Shown piece by piece: positions 22,444 through 34,074 of a DNA stretch of 64,000 bases (its first letter is position 1; each line of letters begins with the position of its first letter). A model generated the notes under the pieces. The model was not told the DNA's origin, searched no databases, and saw nothing but the letters and a program-made list of their open reading frames with translations. The DNA comes from Blepharisma stoltei (Eukaryota > Ciliophora > Heterotrichea > Heterotrichida > Blepharismidae): positions 310,001 through 374,000 of the forward strand of contig CAJZBQ010000054.1 in the NCBI GenBank assembly GCA_914767885.1. Reading direction: 5' to 3'. A program made the translations under genes and the position numbers.

Positions 22444-25442
22444 ATGAAAGAGAATGAAGAGAGCATAGAGGACAACGCTATAACCAATCAGGTAAATTCA
22501 GCTCATTATACAATCTATGAACATCAACCCCATGAAGCTCCAAATATCCCAATAAATCAAAACGTTCTAAACTTTACAAATCGGCAGCTAGAAAGCAAAT
22601 ATTTTGCAGCTCTTTATATAAATAAAGACGATAAAGATCGATTTTCATTTGAATTCAAAGGAAATTTGACGATATATTTCATTTTCTATTCTGCTTTTTT
22701 AGTTATTAAAACTGGGTCAATATTAATTATAAATTATCAAGGAAACCTTGCCCAGAGCCACTATCTATTCCATATATCATGCTTGATATTTTTATTTTGC
22801 GTGGCCTACTTATTACTTATGCTATTAAAACTATATGATATATGCTTTGAGTACAATAGGACAATTTTTTCTTCGCTCACTTTTTTTGCAATACTTTATT
22901 TAATAATTGGGGAAGAAAGGATTTTAAGTGGCATTACAAAAGAAAATTTTAATGGCGATTTTCCAATCAACATACCTTTTATTATGGGATTTGCAGTATG
23001 CTTGAAACTAGTGCTTTTTAACAATTTTCGACATTTTTCCTCAGTAGGGCTATCAACAATAATATTATATCTTATCCTTTCTCTTTGTCTTTCTGAGTCA
23101 AGGATTTGGACATTCCTTACTGAATATTTTGCCTTGCTTATTTTTATATGTTTTCAGCTATTTGAGACCTGACAATTAGATTATAGGACACGGCAGCTGT
23201 TTTATAGAAAAGTAAAGGAAGAAGCAGATGTATATCAAAATAAAAATATAAAAGAATATGTAAAATATGATGAAGGAATCAAATCAGAAGTAGAGCTAGT
23301 TGTCAAAACGTGTGAAACTATTAGAGAAATCATTAAAAAAGCTAGGTCTGTAATTATGTTCAAAGATATCAAATCCAGCTTAAAAGAAGCTTCAAACCAA
23401 TTAAATTTTGTCCAGCAAAAAATTGCTAGAGGGCTTCTTATGAATGAATCTCGGCTTGATTTAAGTATAGATGCAGACGACAGAGCATTTTTATCTCAAA
23501 ACTTCATGGATGTTAAATCTAGCCCAAGCGCTACCCAGAGCAGAAGACCAACAGCACAACAAATGATAGAAAATGCCTTACTCCCTCCATCCGCGAGAGA
23601 CAAAAAAATCTTTGTTCGCTCAGGAGTTATTTTTTAAAAAAAAATTATATAGAAAATTTTATGGATTTTTTTTTTTCGAAATTTAAAACAATCCTAATTC
23701 GCAAAAATTGGAAAGCAAATATATTAATTTATTGTAAATTTATGTTTTTAAAACGTAATTTTTTTGAATTAAACAGAATTAGTTCGAGATTTCATTATAC
23801 TAATTATCACTTATATATCAAAATTTTTTTTCCATAAAAAAAATTTTTTCTATTAAAAAAATTTTTGTTCACTCATGGAAGGTGGTTTTCGGGCAAAAAA
23901 TAGGGATTTTTCCAATGGGTTTGTTCGATCACGAAGAAGGGGAGTTAGAATTTCCATTTGGTGACTATGGGCTAACTGAGCTAGAAGGAGTTCTTACAGG
24001 AGTTGGCAAAAACTGAAACTTCGATATTTGGTTTGTTTACAACGCAACAGGTCATAGCATTTTTATCCTCTCAAAATATTTATTTGATAATTTTCATATC
24101 AAGCAAGAGTTTTTAATCCCAGACAAATTCATTGAGAACTATTTCAAGTCTCTTGAAAGTGTAATGTATATATAGAAATACAATTCGGTGCCGTACCATA
24201 ATGCATGCCATGCCTCAGATATGCTTCATTCTCTATTGTATTTTATTACTCAATCCAATATTATCAAACAAAATTACAAATTAATTTGTCTAGCGCAATG
24301 TACAGTAAAGGGAATGCCCCGAAAGCATCTATTCTGTCACTTTAAGTGACGTAATATATTTTAGGCTTTCCAAAAAATGAGCCACAGGATGTCTGTGCGC
24401 CTCACTCAGCGCCTTGCAGTCGCATGCTATTCAGCTCCTACACGTATTCCGTCTAAATGTCAAGCTCCTTGGGTGCACTGAGCAGATAAACCCTAAGCCT
24501 TCGAATACTTTTAAGTCAAGCCAAAAAGGTGTACCTCTCCCGTTATTTGCCTGATGTTGCTATATAAGGTATCTCTAGAAAAGCAGAACCTCAAATAAAA
24601 AATATGCTCAGGAGAGAAATTTAATTAGCGAAATTTCAGGTGGCCATTTATTATTATCCAATTGTATCAAACAAATTTCAACCCTTGATTTATTGACTTG
24701 CATAATAGCAGCAGATGGACATGATGTAGGCCACCCAGGCGTGACAAATAGATTTTTAGTCAACACAAAAGATGAACTGGCTATAAAGTATAATGATGTT
24801 AGTGTGCTTGAAATGATGCATTGCGCCACTATTTTTGAAGTGATGAGATATTATGACCACAATATTATAGCTAATTTAAACAATGAAGAATGGGTTTATT
24901 GCAGAAAATTGATCATTGAAATGGTCTTGACCACTGATATGTCCAAGCATTTTGAGCTTTTAGGAAGGTTCAGGACTCGCACTGCCCTTAATGATATTTC
25001 TTTGGATTCTGATGAAGATAAAGGATTAGTATTTTCAATTGGAATTAAATGTGCTGATATAGGACATTCTGCTAAACCGATTGAGCTACATGAAAAATGA
25101 ACAATTTTATTATGTGAGGAGTTTTTCAATCAAGGTGATATGGAAAGGTCAAGAAACCTCCCCATTTCTATGTATTGCGATAGAAATGATGCAAATGTTC
25201 CAAAAGCCCAGTTTGGGTTTATTAAAAATGTTGCACTGCCAATATATGATGTTTGGACAAATTATTTGGACAGTGAGCAGATCAGATTAAATTGCTTTAA
25301 TCAGCTTGAAAAAAATCTTGCATATTGGGATGGGAAATCTGTTAATAGAAGAAAAACACTAGATATTCCTATTACGAAATCAAAAGAAATAAATGGTGGC
25401 ATTGATGGAATAGAAATACAAGGCGCGCTCCCTATGGAATAG
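22444..25442 (+). CDS. Membrane cyclic-nucleotide phosphodiesterase, two insertions and one intron
   Basis: ATG 22444. Removing 23581-23947, a 15-nt intron at 24161-24175 and 24273-24675 gives 738 codons ending at TAG 25440-25442. Residues about 75-245 hold several hydrophobic helices, a multi-pass region. A linker leads to a class I PDE catalytic domain: YHNACHASD, the metal motif HDVGHPGVTN, TTDMSKH, and ADIGHSAKP then DRND. Hydrolyses cAMP or cGMP at a membrane. The N-terminal membrane module differs from common animal PDEs. The protein may extend to TAA 25764-25766 if 25442-25729 is also eliminated. Confidence 0.9.
23581..23947. mobile_element. Family 1 IES in PDE gene
   Basis: TA at 23579-23580 and 23946-23947; left end CTCCCTCCATCCGCGAGAGA, right end TTCGATCACGAAGAAGGGGA. 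Junction ENALEFPFGDYG is in frame. Confidence 0.87.
24273..24675. mobile_element. GC-rich element J in PDE catalytic domain, diverged flanking repeat
   Basis: Flanked by TCCAATATTATCAAACAAA (24254-24272) and TCCAATTGTATCAAACAAA (24657-24675), 17 of 19 matching. Either copy leaves the same frame and rejoins ITQSN..IKQ to ISTLDLL, directly before the HD metal motif. The divergence suggests an older insertion than element D. Confidence 0.7.
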
Positions 25443-25729
25443 TAGGACTCATCTTGATAAAGCTGAAGCAAGACCTCTGTACCTTTGTAAAATTAGACCT
25501 TAAGATTTGTGGAAGCCTTGACGAAAAGGGAAGTTATTTCTCCTTGACGGTTTTGCCTACCCATGTCTCCTCTCATCAGGACCATCGGTGCACTCTGCAG
25601 CTATCCCTTAGATAGGTGGTTCAGGTAGGAAATCCAAAGAAACGACCTTTTAGAGCCAATGAGGGTGACAACTAGTGGCTTACCTGCTTATAACCAGGTA
25701 GCTTTTATCTTTTAAATTTAACTATATTA
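25442..25729. other. Possible eliminated segment F at the PDE 3' end
   Basis: A relatively GC-rich, non-coding segment between TA at 25440-25441 and 25728-25729. If removed, the PDE reading continues as YEIYSEVNENEE to a TAA at 25764, an acidic tail. Neither an inverted repeat nor a clear direct repeat is seen, so this may simply be 3' flanking DNA. Confidence 0.4.
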
Positions 25730-25926
25730 TGAAATCTACAGCGAGGTTAATGAAAATGAAGAGTAATTTTTATTCAGCTGCAAAATACGATTCAAATATT
25801 CGGCAAGATTTGACATAAACTCAGTATAATTATCCTTTTTGCTTTCCTGGCCAATTGGAAAATTTACTGATAAAATAAATTAAAAATCATATTTGATAAA
25901 AATGGCTTTTTAACAATTTAAAATTA

Positions 25927-27018
25927 ATGAAATCTGTCTCAACACCCCGAAAGCGAGCAAAGCATATAGATAATGAAGAATATAAGCCAAGCAAAAGCGA
26001 AATCATCGAAGCTAATGAGCATGAGCAAGAAGAAATAGCTAACGACAATCACGTATCTTCTGAAGAAATTTATCGTTATTTGAGGAAAAACGTTGGAGAT
26101 ATGAACTCGCTCAAAGGATTACGAAAACTTGTTATTGAAAGCTCTTGTTCAAGAAGACTGATAAATAGTGTTATTTCTTACATTTTTGACTTAACAGAAA
26201 AAAATCCATCTGCAGTCGAATGAGGCAAAAAAGCTGTAGTCCTTGCAACTTCAGAAGTACTAGAGCCTAAAAAGAGGATTAGAGAAGCCTTTTTCTTTCC
26301 AAGCACAGAATCTGAACAAAGGCTGATCAAATACCTTAATAAAGCTAAGACCAAGATGCTTGTTTCAGTATTTACTATAACTAACGACAATTTGTCTAAT
26401 GCACTGAGAAATGCTAGGCGAAGAGGTGTAAACGTTATGATCATTTCTGATGATGAATGCATGAAAATGAATGGATCTGATATTAGAGCTTTATATGAAG
26501 AAGGATTTTCTGTTAGAGTCGATTTGAACCCTTTTGCACATATGCATAATAAATTTGTAGTAATTGATGACTATTTATTGATTACTGGAAGCTTTAATTG
26601 AACAAAACAAGCTGTACAGAAAAATCAAGAAAATTTAGTTGTGGTAGATGATAGTATTCTTGCCCATTTATATACTGATGAGTTTTTCAAACTTTGAGAA
26701 AAGTTTGAGCCAAGTGAAGAAAAATATTTTAAGAAAAAAATAGCTCAGAATATTGTTTATAAAGAGAGTATTGAGAATTATGAAGAAAAAATTGAGAGTC
26801 TGCCAGAACAGGAGAGTTATGATTATAATTTAAATAATAAATCCCCAGCATATGAACTTGGAATGCTACAAGAAATACAAGATCAGGCACAGAAAGAGGA
26901 AGAAATTTTTGAGGTAAAAGAAACTCAAAACTCACAAATATATGAAAAGGGATTAAAAGAAAATGTATCACCGAGTGAGTCTGAAGTAATTCAAGAAAGT
27001 AAATGTGTAGTGTTTTAA
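25927..27018 (+). CDS. Phospholipase-D-type nuclease/hydrolase, MitoPLD/Zucchini-like
   Basis: ATG 25927, stop TAA 27016-27018, 363 residues, no insertions. A single HKD half-site reads HMHNKFVVIDD, followed by LLITGSFNWTKQAVQKNQEN, the hallmark spacing of MitoPLD (PLD6)/Zucchini and bacterial Nuc. Such proteins act as dimers: animal Zucchini cuts piRNA precursors and MitoPLD can cleave cardiolipin. The N-terminus is basic and charged rather than a mitochondrial anchor, and a helical domain (residues 40-95) precedes the PLD fold. The last 110 residues are acidic. Three TGA read as Trp. Confidence 0.85.
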
Positions 27019-27096
27019 CTCCTAAATTATTTATATTTATTTTTTATGTCTAAATATAAGCTTAATTGGCTATAAAATAGTACAAATGATACACAT

Positions 27097-27990
27097 TTAA
27101 AAATTATAAATAGGATGGTAAGCTACTTCAGGTGTCGACAGCTCACTTATATCCTTTGAAAACACATAATCGTTTCTTTTAGTTCTAAACGGGGCAGGAG
27201 ATTTATATCTCACCCCCAAATTTGACCCTGTATACCTTGGATGGATTGGTATCAAATCTACTTTCACATTATGATTTTCATCAAGCCCTCTCAAAGGACT
27301 AAACTCGACCATAAAATGCCGATTTCTTCTTTGTAAAGCTTCTTTTCTATACGCGCTGAGCTTTTCTTTATCTTTTAACACCACTTCCATCAGTCTATCT
27401 ACTGGGATTGGGCTTGAGTTCTGTGGTCTATGGCTAGAAATAGATTTTGATCTATTTATATTTGTTATTATATCTGACTGGATTTTGTGAATTTTTTCTT
27501 TGCTTTCGTCTCTAGAGGTTTCTAGATAAGCCATCTGCCTAATATCTGGCGCTGGAGTAAGATTTTTTTGTGTTCAAGGCTTTTCTTTTTTGCTTAAAAT
27601 TCTGCGGATTAATTTAGCATGAGGATTTTCAAGCTTTTCTTTGGGGGAGTGAGGTATTTGGAAAGGAGGTAAAGGCTTTTTCTCAATTAAGGGGAGCCTG
27701 TCTTCTAATGGATGCTCGAGTTCGCCAGGATTGATTAGTGGGACATTCGGGGTTAAAAAGTGAATGAAATTGGAAATAAAGAAAACATCTTCAAATTCGC
27801 GAGTTAAAAGAATTTCGTCAAAAGGTGGCTGAACAATTGAATATTCAGTTTCGGCTAATAATGGCATCTCTATTGATGCTTTTGAAATTCTTTTTTGATC
27901 TACACTTTCTGGGAATAGATCAAAAGTTGGGGTACTTTCAAGGAAGTCGTAGGGTTTTATAAAATTTTCAATTCTCTCTAACTCGCCCCA
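27097..27990 (-). CDS. C-terminal half of a possible split gene, no domain recognised
   Basis: Open on the complement from 27990 down to a TAA at 27097-27099, in the same frame as 27991-28777 and separated from it by a single TAA at 27991-27993. If separate, its first ATG is at 27867. However, the 40 codons before that read like protein (GELERIENFIKPYDFLES). Pro-rich and charged, with an IRRILSKKEKP segment. It may be the tail of the upstream TPR-like protein with a nonsense change, a readthrough product, or an assembly error. Confidence 0.5.
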
Positions 27991-28777
27991 TTAAAAATGA
28001 AAAATTTTTGTAGTATTTAATATCACAAAATTACCATAATTACAAATCTGGAATAAGAACTCTTTCGCCAATCCGAAAACTGCATTATCTTCTATTTCTT
28101 TTATCAATTTTCTGCAGATACTAATAGCTATCTCCTTTTTATCTTCAACGATTAATTTCACCCCACATAACCCCAAAGAAATAATTCCATACAAACTCTT
28201 TTTGCATATATCACTAATACTTGATTTTTCTCCTTTTAAAATGCTATTTAATGCTTCTGCTGCCAATTGAAGATACACGCTGCTTTTATTAAAATTCTTC
28301 ATCGTTCAATTTATAAGAAAAGTTATAAAGTGGGAGCATATTTCTAGGTCTCATCCATATCCATATCCTTTTTTCTTGGCTGATAGCATGAATGATTGGA
28401 TTTCATAGACAAATCTTAAGGCTTGATTATCTTGCCCCTGTCAAACTATAGATACCTTACTTATGAAATGCAAAAGCCATTACACAATACAATACAATTC
28501 TTTCAGATCAATTCAGTTGTAAAGTAATTTTTAGGATTGATTGGTCTGCTTTTACTGCTTTATTTAGCACACAAAATGCTTCACTGTATCGATGATGCTG
28601 CATTAATACGATTCCAAGAGATGTAGCCATGCTGATAAAATTTAGGAATTTTTGAGTTATTTCTGTACTTTCGTATCCAATTAAGAGTCTAATTTTATCT
28701 AGCTTCTTGTAGCAGTTGACAACTAAATTGACAGATTCTTGGATTGATAAATATTTTTGACCCTTTTTAGTTTTCAT
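27991..28777 (-). pseudogene. TPR-like helical protein with one-base frameshift
   Basis: Start at 28777 (complement; MKTKKGQKYLSIQE). Paired helices such as YSEAFCVLNKAVKADQS and DNQALRFVYEIQSF resemble TPR repeats. A 15-nt intron lies at 28446-28460 (GTAAGGTATCTATAG). After splicing, the frame is good only if one base is dropped. The likely site is the run of four C at 28435-28438 on the plus strand, where three would give HNLTGQDNQAL. With the in-frame TAA at 27991 this makes two defects, so it may be a germline pseudogene or hold homopolymer errors. Confidence 0.55.
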
Positions 28778-28981
28778 TACAAGAATTTAAATTTCTTATT
28801 ATATTAAAATCATTCTTTAGGGAAAGTTAATATTCCTTCCAAATTACTAATAATTTCACTGAGAAATCATTATAGTTTAAGTAGAATTTAGCAGTTTTTA
28901 ATAAGAATACCTTGCTATATAATTTGTACAAGTCTTTTAACATAAAAGGCAATTTGTTAAAATTATTTCTAATATTAACTA

Positions 28982-29977
28982 TTAAAAGAATAGATAAGCT
29001 TGCTCCAGAGGTCTATGGAGGTAATAAACCTGGTGATTCAGAATTGAATATTTTTGGTACTCAGTGTAGTTCCCAAAAGTGTTTGTGTTTTTCCCAAATT
29101 CAGTTGCATAAAAAGTGGCAAAATAATGCCCAACCTCAATAGCAGTGATATTATGGTTAATCTTAAGCGAAAACCATTCGCTGAATAATAATTACTAAGC
29201 AGGCTTTTCAGGGTGAATCATAGTTGCATAAAATGGGATATCAATTCCTTCAGATATAACGACATTGAGCACTCCAAGCCTATCATAAGAAACAGCCAAC
29301 GGTCTTAGCATTGACGAGACCTTAGGATTATCTAAATAATTCTTACCTGTGTACAAGCTAGGATAAAACCCATACTTATGATTCTGATAAGTGATGTTTT
29401 TATAAGCCATCTCATAAAGCATTCTTGGGTCTGCATTGCCAAAAAGTCTTGATTTAGGCACGCTGTCAGTGAACATTAGGTTTGACCTGAAATTCAAAGC
29501 ATCCGTGTACTGCATGGCGCATTCGCAGTGTTCCGTCAAGGCAATGTGAAGCAGCTGAGCTCCCATGCATACACCAACATAAGGGAAGTACTCCCCATTC
29601 CTATTTTTCTCAATCACTTTGTTGACGATGTAGGCTGATTTGTTAAGGTACTCATGCCAATATTCTTGGCCGTCAATGACAGAGGTAAGCTTGGTCTTGC
29701 CGCCAATCAGATAGACTCCATTGATCTTGCTCATGAGGAAGTCGATTTCTTCATAAGTGTAGTTGTAAAGAATTGGAACCACTCGAATACCTCCAGACTC
29801 AAGGAATTTAACATATGAAGCTGCTATGTATGATCGCGCTCCTGTGGTATTGAAGGTGTCGTCACAAGGGGTTGAGACAATGCCAACCACTGGGAAGTTG
29901 TTCTTTCTTTTGAAGTTGTAGTTGGTAAAACTCAGCCCTGATGCGAAGGTTGAGAAAAATAGGATAAAAACTATCAT
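28982..29977 (-). CDS. GGH: Gamma-glutamyl hydrolase, secreted or lysosomal
   Basis: Start at 29977 (complement), stop TAA at 28982-28984, 326 residues after removing a 15-nt intron at 29181-29195 (GTAATTATTATTCAG). A signal peptide (MIVFILFFSTFASGLS) leads. Peptidase C26 landmarks: PVVGIVSTP, the nucleophile elbow GVCMGAQLL with Cys, and ATMIHPEKPAYEW with the catalytic His; the intron splits this last motif. Cleaves poly-gamma-glutamate chains of folates in the lysosome or outside. Without recognising the intron the protein would appear to stop at EKPA. Confidence 0.92.
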
Positions 29978-30308
29978 CTATTATATGAATTTAAAATGGT
30001 TAAAAGTCCAGTAATTCGTAGGATGAAGAATCAAAAAGAAATTTTATAAATGGCATACTTAAATAATGGAAATTTAAGAATTAATCAGCTGTAACTTATT
30101 CCCTCCTTTATAAGTAAGTAGTTTTAGAAAAATCCTATTTTTGAAAAAAATCAATTCCCTTCTTTAGATTTAGAGTAGCAGTTTTTAATATAATATTTTT
30201 TTAGGATATATTTTAATATAAAGTTAGTCATTATAATAATTAAAGATCAATCAATTAAATTAAATTGAAAGACAACTAGCGTTCTAAAACATGAATATTT
30301 TCCATTTC

Positions 30309-30794
30309 TTAATCTTAATCTTAAATCACTTGTGGGCGTAGGTGTATTGATTTCGCAATTACTAAGACTATTAAGGGTTCATCGCTTTAGGACCTTCTCT
30401 GTCGGGACTTGATCGACTGAGATAGTTTTGTAGTCTCGAATGCAATCTTGCTCCTTCTCAGATCCTAATGTATGAACATCCGGAGTATCGTGTGCCGGGA
30501 ACACTTCTTCTTGCCAACGGACTCTAGCGCCGAGTGGGCGGACTATGGACTTCTTCAGTCCTGTATCGGGCAATAGGTGATAGCTTGATCCCAAAAAACC
30601 CCAGAGGCTAGCTAGTGTTAGGTGCCTGCCCCGCAGCAACTACAGGAAAAAGCAGTAATCTCAGGGTTCGGGCCGTAACTCCTAATTTTACGGTGAGATC
30701 CCCCTTCGGGTCTGAAAGACATTGCCAAGTTATCTCTTTCCAACTACAGGAGCATGCTTAGGTTGACATTTTTATGTATATAGATTTTCAATTT
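30309..30794 (-). mobile_element. GC-rich element G, intergenic
   Basis: Near-matching ATTTTCCATTT (30297-30307) and ATTTTCAATTT (30784-30794) flank a GC-rich non-coding body. A CTTAAT repeat tail lies at 30306-30323. In complement a stretch around GGAGTTACGGCCC resembles a block of element E (GGGCGTTACGTCCC). Confidence 0.65.
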
Positions 30795-30836
30795 GAAATA
30801 TTTGAAACTCGATTTGTTAAATTTTTAAATACATAT

Positions 30837-30894
30837 TAACCCCATTCATTGGTGTGTAAAAAAAAAATTTTCTCGCTAATAAAGAAGGGAGTTA
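30837..30894. mobile_element. 58-bp internal-deletion derivative of Family 1
   Basis: TA-flanked; ends AACCCCATTCATT and AAAGAAGGGAGTT are inverted copies and the core is lost. Confidence 0.5.
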
Positions 30895-30970
30895 GATATT
30901 TTTGGGTTTTAGTGATACAGAATTTATTATAATTTTAGTTGAGACTTATAAATTTGTTGATTCATAATTA

Positions 30971-33747
30971 ATGTCAGAAAATCCAAACGAGCTGATAGAT
31001 CCAATAACATGATTCAAAAATAATGACGAACAGCCCACTACAACCCTCCAGCCTTCAACATTTATCTATAAAGAAGCTTGATCATTTAATTCAAAAATTT
31101 GCAAAAATCCAAAACTCCACAGAATCGAGTTAGGCAGTAGTGACGATAAATCAATTAACGATTATTTGGAATCACTGATTTGCGAGCTTGGAAATACATG
31201 CGGAAATGACTGTGGCTCGCTATTTCTTTCTCATACCATGTTTTATATAAGAAAGCAAGGAACTGTGAAACTTACTTTTTCAGCAGTTGAAAGGAATGAT
31301 ACTTGTGAAATTAATTTTCAAAGAAAATGCAAACAATGTGATGCCAATGATGAAAAGCTACAGGCAATTCCAAGGAACTTTATGGATTTTTCGTTCTTCA
31401 AGTGGCTGGAGAATTTTTTTATTGATGGAAAATCCAAGACGGCTGAATGTGGCCATGAGTATTATAAATCAGCACAATTGATTTTTGCATTAGGAAAAAT
31501 CAATTTTTCTTTTGAATTTGTGAATGCAAATGTGGCAGAACTAACGAGTCCTACAAATACGATTAATAAAGAGTATTACAGCAGATTAAAACAATCCTGC
31601 TATGAAAAATTAAAAGACTCAGGACAATCAGTACTGGAGAATTTATTAAACGACACAAAAGATATGATTAATAGACTGATGTTTGAAGATGAAGATGAAA
31701 AAGAAGATCTAGAAGAAGAGTCATGGGCTTCTTTGAGGGATGAAGTTAAAGAACTTCAAAAAATGATTGAAGGTGCTATGGTTGAGCTGATGGGACTTGA
31801 CATATCAAACATTCAGAATTTTCTTCATGTAGAAAATCATAGAAGATTAACATTTTTAGCGTGCTGTCACGCAAAAGTGATAATGGAGACTCTAAAAGAA
31901 AGGATAAATTTACAATTCAATAAAAACAAAAAACAAAAGTTCCCACGTTCAAGGTCAAATTCCAGAGCTACACAAGGCGAATGTTTAGAAAATGACTCTT
32001 TTGCCCTATCACGGGCATCAGTTGCCGCCAACCGATGACTGCATGCAGAATATATCCAAAGCAGTGATCCATTATTAAGTACCCCGTACTGAAACACACT
32101 TCAAGAAGGAAATTTAGCCCTCCCAGTTAGTTCTGGATATATGCACATCCCTGTATACGATATTGATTTATTATCAGTTATCACATACTCTTTAAACTCC
32201 TCTGAATATTACCACGAAGTTGTATCGCCTGCTTTATACTCAGATGACCAGAAAAAGCATATTGAAAATGAATTGCTGAATTATAACCCATGGCATTTTA
32301 AACTAAAATTTTCTAATTTCGAAGAATTCGATATCCCTGATCTTGCATCCCGAGACGACTTAAAAAGAGTTTATGGTGACTGCATATCTTTCAGGGTCAA
32401 AGCCTATTTTGCAAAACAATTTCACTCTATAAGGGAATATAGCTATGGCTCTGATGAAGATTTTTTGCTCTCGATTTCGAAATCTAAGCCTATACATGGG
32501 CAGCTAGGTAAAAGCAAAGCAACTTTTAGTGTATCGCATGATGGGAAATATATATTAAAAATTATTGATAGGAAAGAAATCAATATGTTTAGGGGTGTTG
32601 CACAAAATTATTTTAGACATTTGTGCAAAAATTTTTTCCATCAGATGCCTTCGAGATTGGTGAGAACAATTGGTGCATATCAAATCACAGTGAGAAACCA
32701 TCATACAGGCAAGTCAGTTAAGGAATATGCTTTTATATTCGAAAATTTAGGCTATCAGATGCCCGAAAAACCGTTCGTATATGATCTTAAAGGGACACAG
32801 AATAAAAGGAGATATGTTAAACCTGGCGATACCAGAACGAAAATGGATTTAAATTTTTTGGAGGATTTTAATTGTATTCCTTTTATTATTCCAAAAGAAG
32901 CAAAAAAGTTTTTTGATGTTGCAATTTGAAATGATACATTATTTTTATCTAGCTCACCCTATCCTTGATTTAGAGAGTAGCCAAGGATTGATGGCAAAAA
33001 ATTATTTGAAAAAAATATATAAATATTTTATTAGATCAATTTTTTTCATATAAATTGTTTTTTTGCTCTAATGTTAGAGATATAGTATAGCCTAATCCCT
33101 GCTTTGGATTGGGCTTGAATGACGTCAGGAAACATCAAATGGGGAATTGATCAACCAGCGTTTTCAGGAAAGTCAACTCCCTGATGACAAATCTTAAATA
33201 ACAAGAGGATTTGCCATCTGGGGAGTTGGCAAAGCCAGAAAATGTTGGTTTTTCAACTCCCGACGTCAGTCAAGCCTGATCCAAAGCAGGGATCAGGCTA
33301 TACGTAATATATTAGCAAGCATGTTAGGAATCGCATTAGAATTGGCTAAGAACGATTATTCTGCAATGGTTCTAAGATTCATTATTATCAAGATAGTAGT
33401 TAGATTTTAGTGGTTTTTGTGTGTGGGTTTCATTTTGTCCTTATAAAAATCGTTAAATCAATGATTAGGATTAGTTCTCAATTTTCATATTAATCGTCAA
33501 TCAAGGATGAGGGAGTAAGCAAAATATTGTAGACTATTCCTTGCTAGTCATGATATCTTCTGATAAATCAATAATCCGAGCTGGAATCATTGATTATTTT
33601 GAGCAATATACATTTGAAAGGTCGGTTGAAAGCAAGTATAAAAAAGTGGTCGGAATAGGCTTACCAACAATTATTCATCCAAAGATTTATAAAGCGCGAT
33701 TTAGAAAGGCACTTATTCAAGGGTATTTTATATTTTTTGATGACTAG
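30971..33747 (+). CDS. FAB1: PIKfyve/Fab1-like phosphatidylinositol-3-phosphate 5-kinase, one nested IES
   Basis: ATG 30971, stop TAG 33745-33747, 736 residues after removing 32952-33517. The first 200 residues match the Cys-rich region of Fab1 (CRKxC-type CKQCDA, FSFFKWLENFF, CGHEYYKSAQ). The kinase follows: LASRDDLKRVYGD, GKSKATFSVSHDGKYILKII, YDLKGTQNKRRYV, LNFLED, then across the IES DTLFLSKQNIVDYSLLV, the family's metal-binding motif. It lacks an N-terminal FYVE and chaperonin-like domain. Makes PI(3,5)P2 on endolysosomes. The IES splits the active site, so the germline copy is inactive. Confidence 0.9.
32952..33517. mobile_element. Family 4 IES carrying a nested Family 3 foldback
   Basis: TA at 32950-32951 and 33516-33517. 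Ends CACCCTATCCTTGATTTAGA and the complement of GTCAATCAAGGATGAGGGAG are inverted copies. A Family 3 element occupies 33086-33302. Confidence 0.85.
33086..33302. mobile_element. Family 3 foldback nested in Family 4 IES
   Basis: Ends TATAGCCTAATCCCTGCTTT and AAGCAGGGATCAGGCTATA form long inverted arms. Homologous to 21092-21322, including the AATAACAAGAGGATTTGC centre. Confidence 0.88.
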
Positions 33748-33837
33748 CAATTATATAAATAATTTTTAATTCTCCTATTGTATATAATTTTTATTAATCT
33801 TAAAATGTTCATTTTTAAAGTTTTCAATATTAACTAT

Positions 33838-34035
33838 TTTAGGAGCTATTAAGAAGAGATGGAGTATAAAATAAATTAGAAAATATATTAGAATTGCTTA
33901 AGAGTGATTATACAATATAAACACTAATATTCAGTACTGCCGAAAATAGGCAGTTAGATTAAGACGGATGAGGGCTAATATTCTAACTTCTAGGAAAATA
34001 TTTTATCGAATCGTTTGATCAAGGATGGAGGAGTA
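33838..34035. mobile_element. Truncated Family 4 element, intergenic
   Basis: Right end GATCAAGGATGGAGGAGTA matches Family 4; the interior shares TTAGAATTGCTTAAGA-like sequence with 33327-33350. Left end not clear. Confidence 0.55.
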
Positions 34036-34074
34036 AGCATTAAATAACTGAAGATTTATTATAATTAAAAAATA

